From assembly GCF_008831285.2 (NCBI RefSeq), contig NC_045140.1:27794131-27858130 (forward strand): 64,000 bases of DNA, read 5' to 3'. Below the pieces are notes generated by a model. It had not been told where the DNA came from, searched no databases, and saw nothing but the letters and a program-made list of their open reading frames with translations. Made by a program: the position numbers and the translations under genes. Numbering within the stretch: the first letter of the stretch is position 1; every line of letters starts with the position of its first letter. Positions 61,789 through 64,000 of this stretch are shown here, piece after piece. The DNA is from Nymphaea colorata (taxonomy: Eukaryota; Streptophyta; Magnoliopsida; Nymphaeales; Nymphaeaceae).

Positions 61789-63211
61789 CAAATGATAGCA
61801 AGTAAAATAAGTTGAAAGATGTATAAAACCCGAAGCAAGTCACAATTTTGAAGGAAATAAGATTATAGCTGTAAGATTTTTAACTTGGTTCCAAGTAAAT
61901 AAACATTAAAAAAGGACTTGGCTATCAATCAAGCGCCCACCAAGTTACCATATGACAGGATCTGGTAATTTTTGTGGGGCCCAAAATTTGGAGTGACTCG
62001 AACTCCCACCTAGACCGGGTCTGCCAACGACTCACGAGTGAGACCGGATGGCAAGGTTTTGGATCAAACCTTTAATCTTTGGTTCATTTTACTGCACGGG
62101 ATCCGATCTGTTTGGGCCACCGTAGGTGTGAGGACCACCCTACGATCCCTAGCTGAGAGATTCCCCTCCCCTCGTGAGTGATTTCAGGAACTCTGCCGTG
62201 ATTTTCGTGACGCCAAACGCGAAAACGGTGCGTGCAGCTACATCACATGGTAGAAGCCCTCCAAGAGGACCGACGTAAATGGTGACTCCTCGTTTCTAGG
62301 AGTCGGAGTTGAACCGAGTTCGATCTCTTTTTCTTTTGCCGTTTCTTCTTGAATAACAAAGAAGAGAGATCGGATCAAAAGAGAAAGTTTTTTTTTTTTT
62401 TTTTTTTTCTACAAGATGGCGACCTTCGTGAGAGGGGAACCGGGGAGGACCGGAAGAAGAAAAACCCGACCAAGATCCTGATCTTGGTAGAAAGCAAAGC
62501 ATTGAGTTATTATTTTAATGCGGTAAAAGTCAGAGAATCTAAATCAACTTACATAGAACAAGTTGTCCGAGCTGGTCGTGTTGGAATGAGGTGGCAGGGA
62601 CCTGTAAGTTTTAACGTTTCCAGACAGATTTCATCAGCTAAAAAATTCACAGCCACACAAAAAATCGAGACAGAGACCGCGAGAGAGACAAAGAGAGAGA
62701 GAGAGACCATGACAAATCAGGAAGCAGATCGGGCGTCTCCAGGAAGTTGAAGATGGTGAGGAGGAAGAAGAGCAAGAAGCCTGCCAAATGCCTGCAAATT
62801 CAGCGATTCCAAGCCCATCATTTCTTGCCGTATCATCAATTTGATAACTCGTTCATGTTTTTCTAACAATAATATAAGAGATGCAGAATGAAATCTCAGA
62901 GAGAGAAAGAGAGAGACATACGTCCATATGTTGAGAGTCTCATTGTGCCAACAGAAGACGCTGAGGACGGCCTCCTTGAGAGGCCACTCTGCTCTGTAAT
63001 GGTCCAGTATGAACTCATTATCCTTCAAGTAGTCCGGCAACGCCTCGTACTTCACCAATCGGCACTCGAACTTCCTCTCCCCCTCCACCTTCTTCTTCTT
63101 CTTCTCGCTGGCGGTGGCGGTGGCGGTGGCGGTGGTGGTGGTGGTGATGGTGGTCTCCGCCACCACAGACCCATCTCCTCCTCTCCTCCGGAAGATCCCC
63201 ACTCGATCCAT
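60895..63211 (-). CDS. Heptahelical transmembrane protein (HHP, PAQR/adiponectin-receptor-like)
   Basis: Four exons: 63211-62922, 62791-62708, 62601-62553 and 61563-60895, giving 363 residues. The ATG at 63211 ([10 protein letters not shown]) is the first in frame. The N-terminal part has a Thr/Ala tract and a lysine run, then the family signature [34 protein letters not shown] and [15 protein letters not shown]. Exon 4 carries six further membrane segments ([16 protein letters not shown] through [14 protein letters not shown]). The zinc-site histidines of PAQR proteins are present: His184 in STLSHLL, and His329/His333 in [12 protein letters not shown] proteins are zinc-dependent membrane enzymes or receptors; plant HHPs respond to hormones, sugar and cold. 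The second donor (exon end 62708, intron GTCTCT) is weak. An in-frame alternative six bases upstream (GTCATG) also works, so two residues there are uncertain. The loop encoded by exon 3 ([15 protein letters not shown]) is non-conserved. Confidence 0.9.
61564..62552 (-). other. Intron 3 of the HHP gene (about 1 kb)
   Basis: Contains (TA)n at 61756-61782 and a 20-base T run at 62389-62408. Positions 61640-61745 have a box resembling a Pol III B box (GTTCAAATCTC), possibly a decayed tRNA-derived SINE; too weak to call. Confidence 0.6.
63090..63166. repeat. Trinucleotide-rich tract in HHP exon 1
   Basis: GGTGGC/GGTGGT and TTCTTC words on the plus strand encode, on the minus strand, the Thr/Ala and Lys runs at HHP residues about 20-41. 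The tract is in frame and poorly conserved, so repeat slippage is tolerated. Confidence 0.75.
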
Positions 63212-64000
63212 CACCACCAGGGGACAAAGAACCCTCCCCTTTTCTCCTTCCTTCCTCTCAGCCAAGATATGGGGAAGAAGAAAGAGAAGGAAGAAACTGT
63301 TGCTCTGCCTGCCTCTGTTGCTTCAAAATCTCAAAAATGATCACGAAATCTCTGAGGGCTTTGGTGACCGACCCCTCTGAGAAAGAGTTCGAGACTCTGA
63401 CCAAGCCCTCTCTCTCTCTCTCTCTCCCTTCTGCCTTTTCAAGCAGAAAAATAAAAAAAAATAAAAATTCTTTCTCCTCCTCCACCGGTACCTCTCCTAC
63501 CTCCAGGCGCAGCCGTTGTTGCTTCCCTTCCTTTTATAATGGACGGACTCACTGGTAGTCGCCAATTTTAACATGGAAAGTGGGCAGCTGTTTCCCACAC
63601 ACCATATAAAACTATTTAACAAATTTTTCATCAGGTCCCTCCCTTTGTTCATAATCTCAAAACACCGGTCCCTTCTTGTGATATTTTTTAGTTTTACTTT
63701 TGTCTTTATAGGCGGCGTCTCATTCATTCGCATTTTTGTCATTTCTAATTCCATTTAAGCGTTTTCGTCGTTTCTAATTCAAAACATATGGTCTTCTTAA
63801 ATGCCATGTAGCATATAACATGCTTTTGGTGGTTCTTTTTGACCGACGTGGGTACGTTGAAATGTGTTCTAATTGTTGTCATTTTCACATTTGGATCATT
63901 GAAATAAAATCGTTCAAGTTGTATTTAAACTTGATAGGCTCGACCCGGAGGAATCCAATTGGGTTTATCAAAACATGCTTCAAATTATCTAACATAAAGT
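63212..64000. other. Upstream region of the HHP gene to the window edge
   Basis: Leader and promoter of the HHP gene. A (CT)n run is at 63408-63428. No other gene is supported; the frames here (for example 63497-63754) have no motif. Confidence 0.5.

Noticed and set aside
1-64000. CRISPR array, bacterial operon, prophage or organellar insertion
   Set aside because: No spaced direct repeats of the CRISPR type, no Shine-Dalgarno-led clusters, and no recognisable plastid or mitochondrial genes; all recognised genes are spliced or typical plant nuclear genes.

Overview
The window is nuclear DNA of a flowering plant. Exons are short and GT-AG spliced, intergenic DNA is AT-rich, (TA)n, (CT)n and (GA)n microsatellites are common, and all eight genes I recognise belong to plant families. 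Several first exons (TRF2/HOY1-like, VQ, NUP43, HHP) are clearly more GC-rich than the later exons and the flanks. I cannot name the species or order from sequence alone.

Left part (1-33.5 kb), gene-bearing. A TRF2/HOY1-like PH-domain protein gene on the minus strand runs off the left edge (from 4883). An A1-family, nepenthesin-type aspartyl protease follows on the minus strand (8827-7224). A single-exon cytochrome b5-like MAPR2 homologue is on the plus strand (12102-12401). NUP43 has five exons on the plus strand (17433-20648). A stand-alone DUF89 damage-control phosphatase like At2g17340 has twelve exons on the plus strand (22376-28558). An intron-less VQ-motif protein of the MAPK-target type is on the minus strand (33427-32720).

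Middle part (33.4-52.6 kb). About 19 kb show no gene I can support. This stretch holds short DNA-transposon relics: several hAT-like miniature elements with 8-bp target-site duplications, elements with GGCCC-rich ends and AT cores, and one 408-bp element with TAGGGATGTCAA termini. It also holds microsatellites and a local tandem array.

Right part (52.6-64 kb). An eight-exon WRI/ADAP-like double-AP2 transcription factor with a 9-bp microexon is on the plus strand (52593-55195). A four-exon heptahelical PAQR-type membrane protein (HHP) is on the minus strand (63211-60895). Between them lie a 246-bp near-perfect foldback, a 34-bp minisatellite and one more miniature element.

The genes are unrelated housekeeping or regulatory loci, each with its own promoter; nothing suggests a pathway cluster. 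I joined every spliced model by hand, checking splice dinucleotides and reading phase at each junction. Two joins rest on weak evidence: the last TRF2/HOY1 exon at the window edge, and the second donor of HHP. I see no unprecedented gene system. The items most worth checking are the 57.9-kb foldback, the MITE family with target duplications, the duplication that copies the MAPR2 stop codon, and the GC-AG intron of the DUF89 gene.
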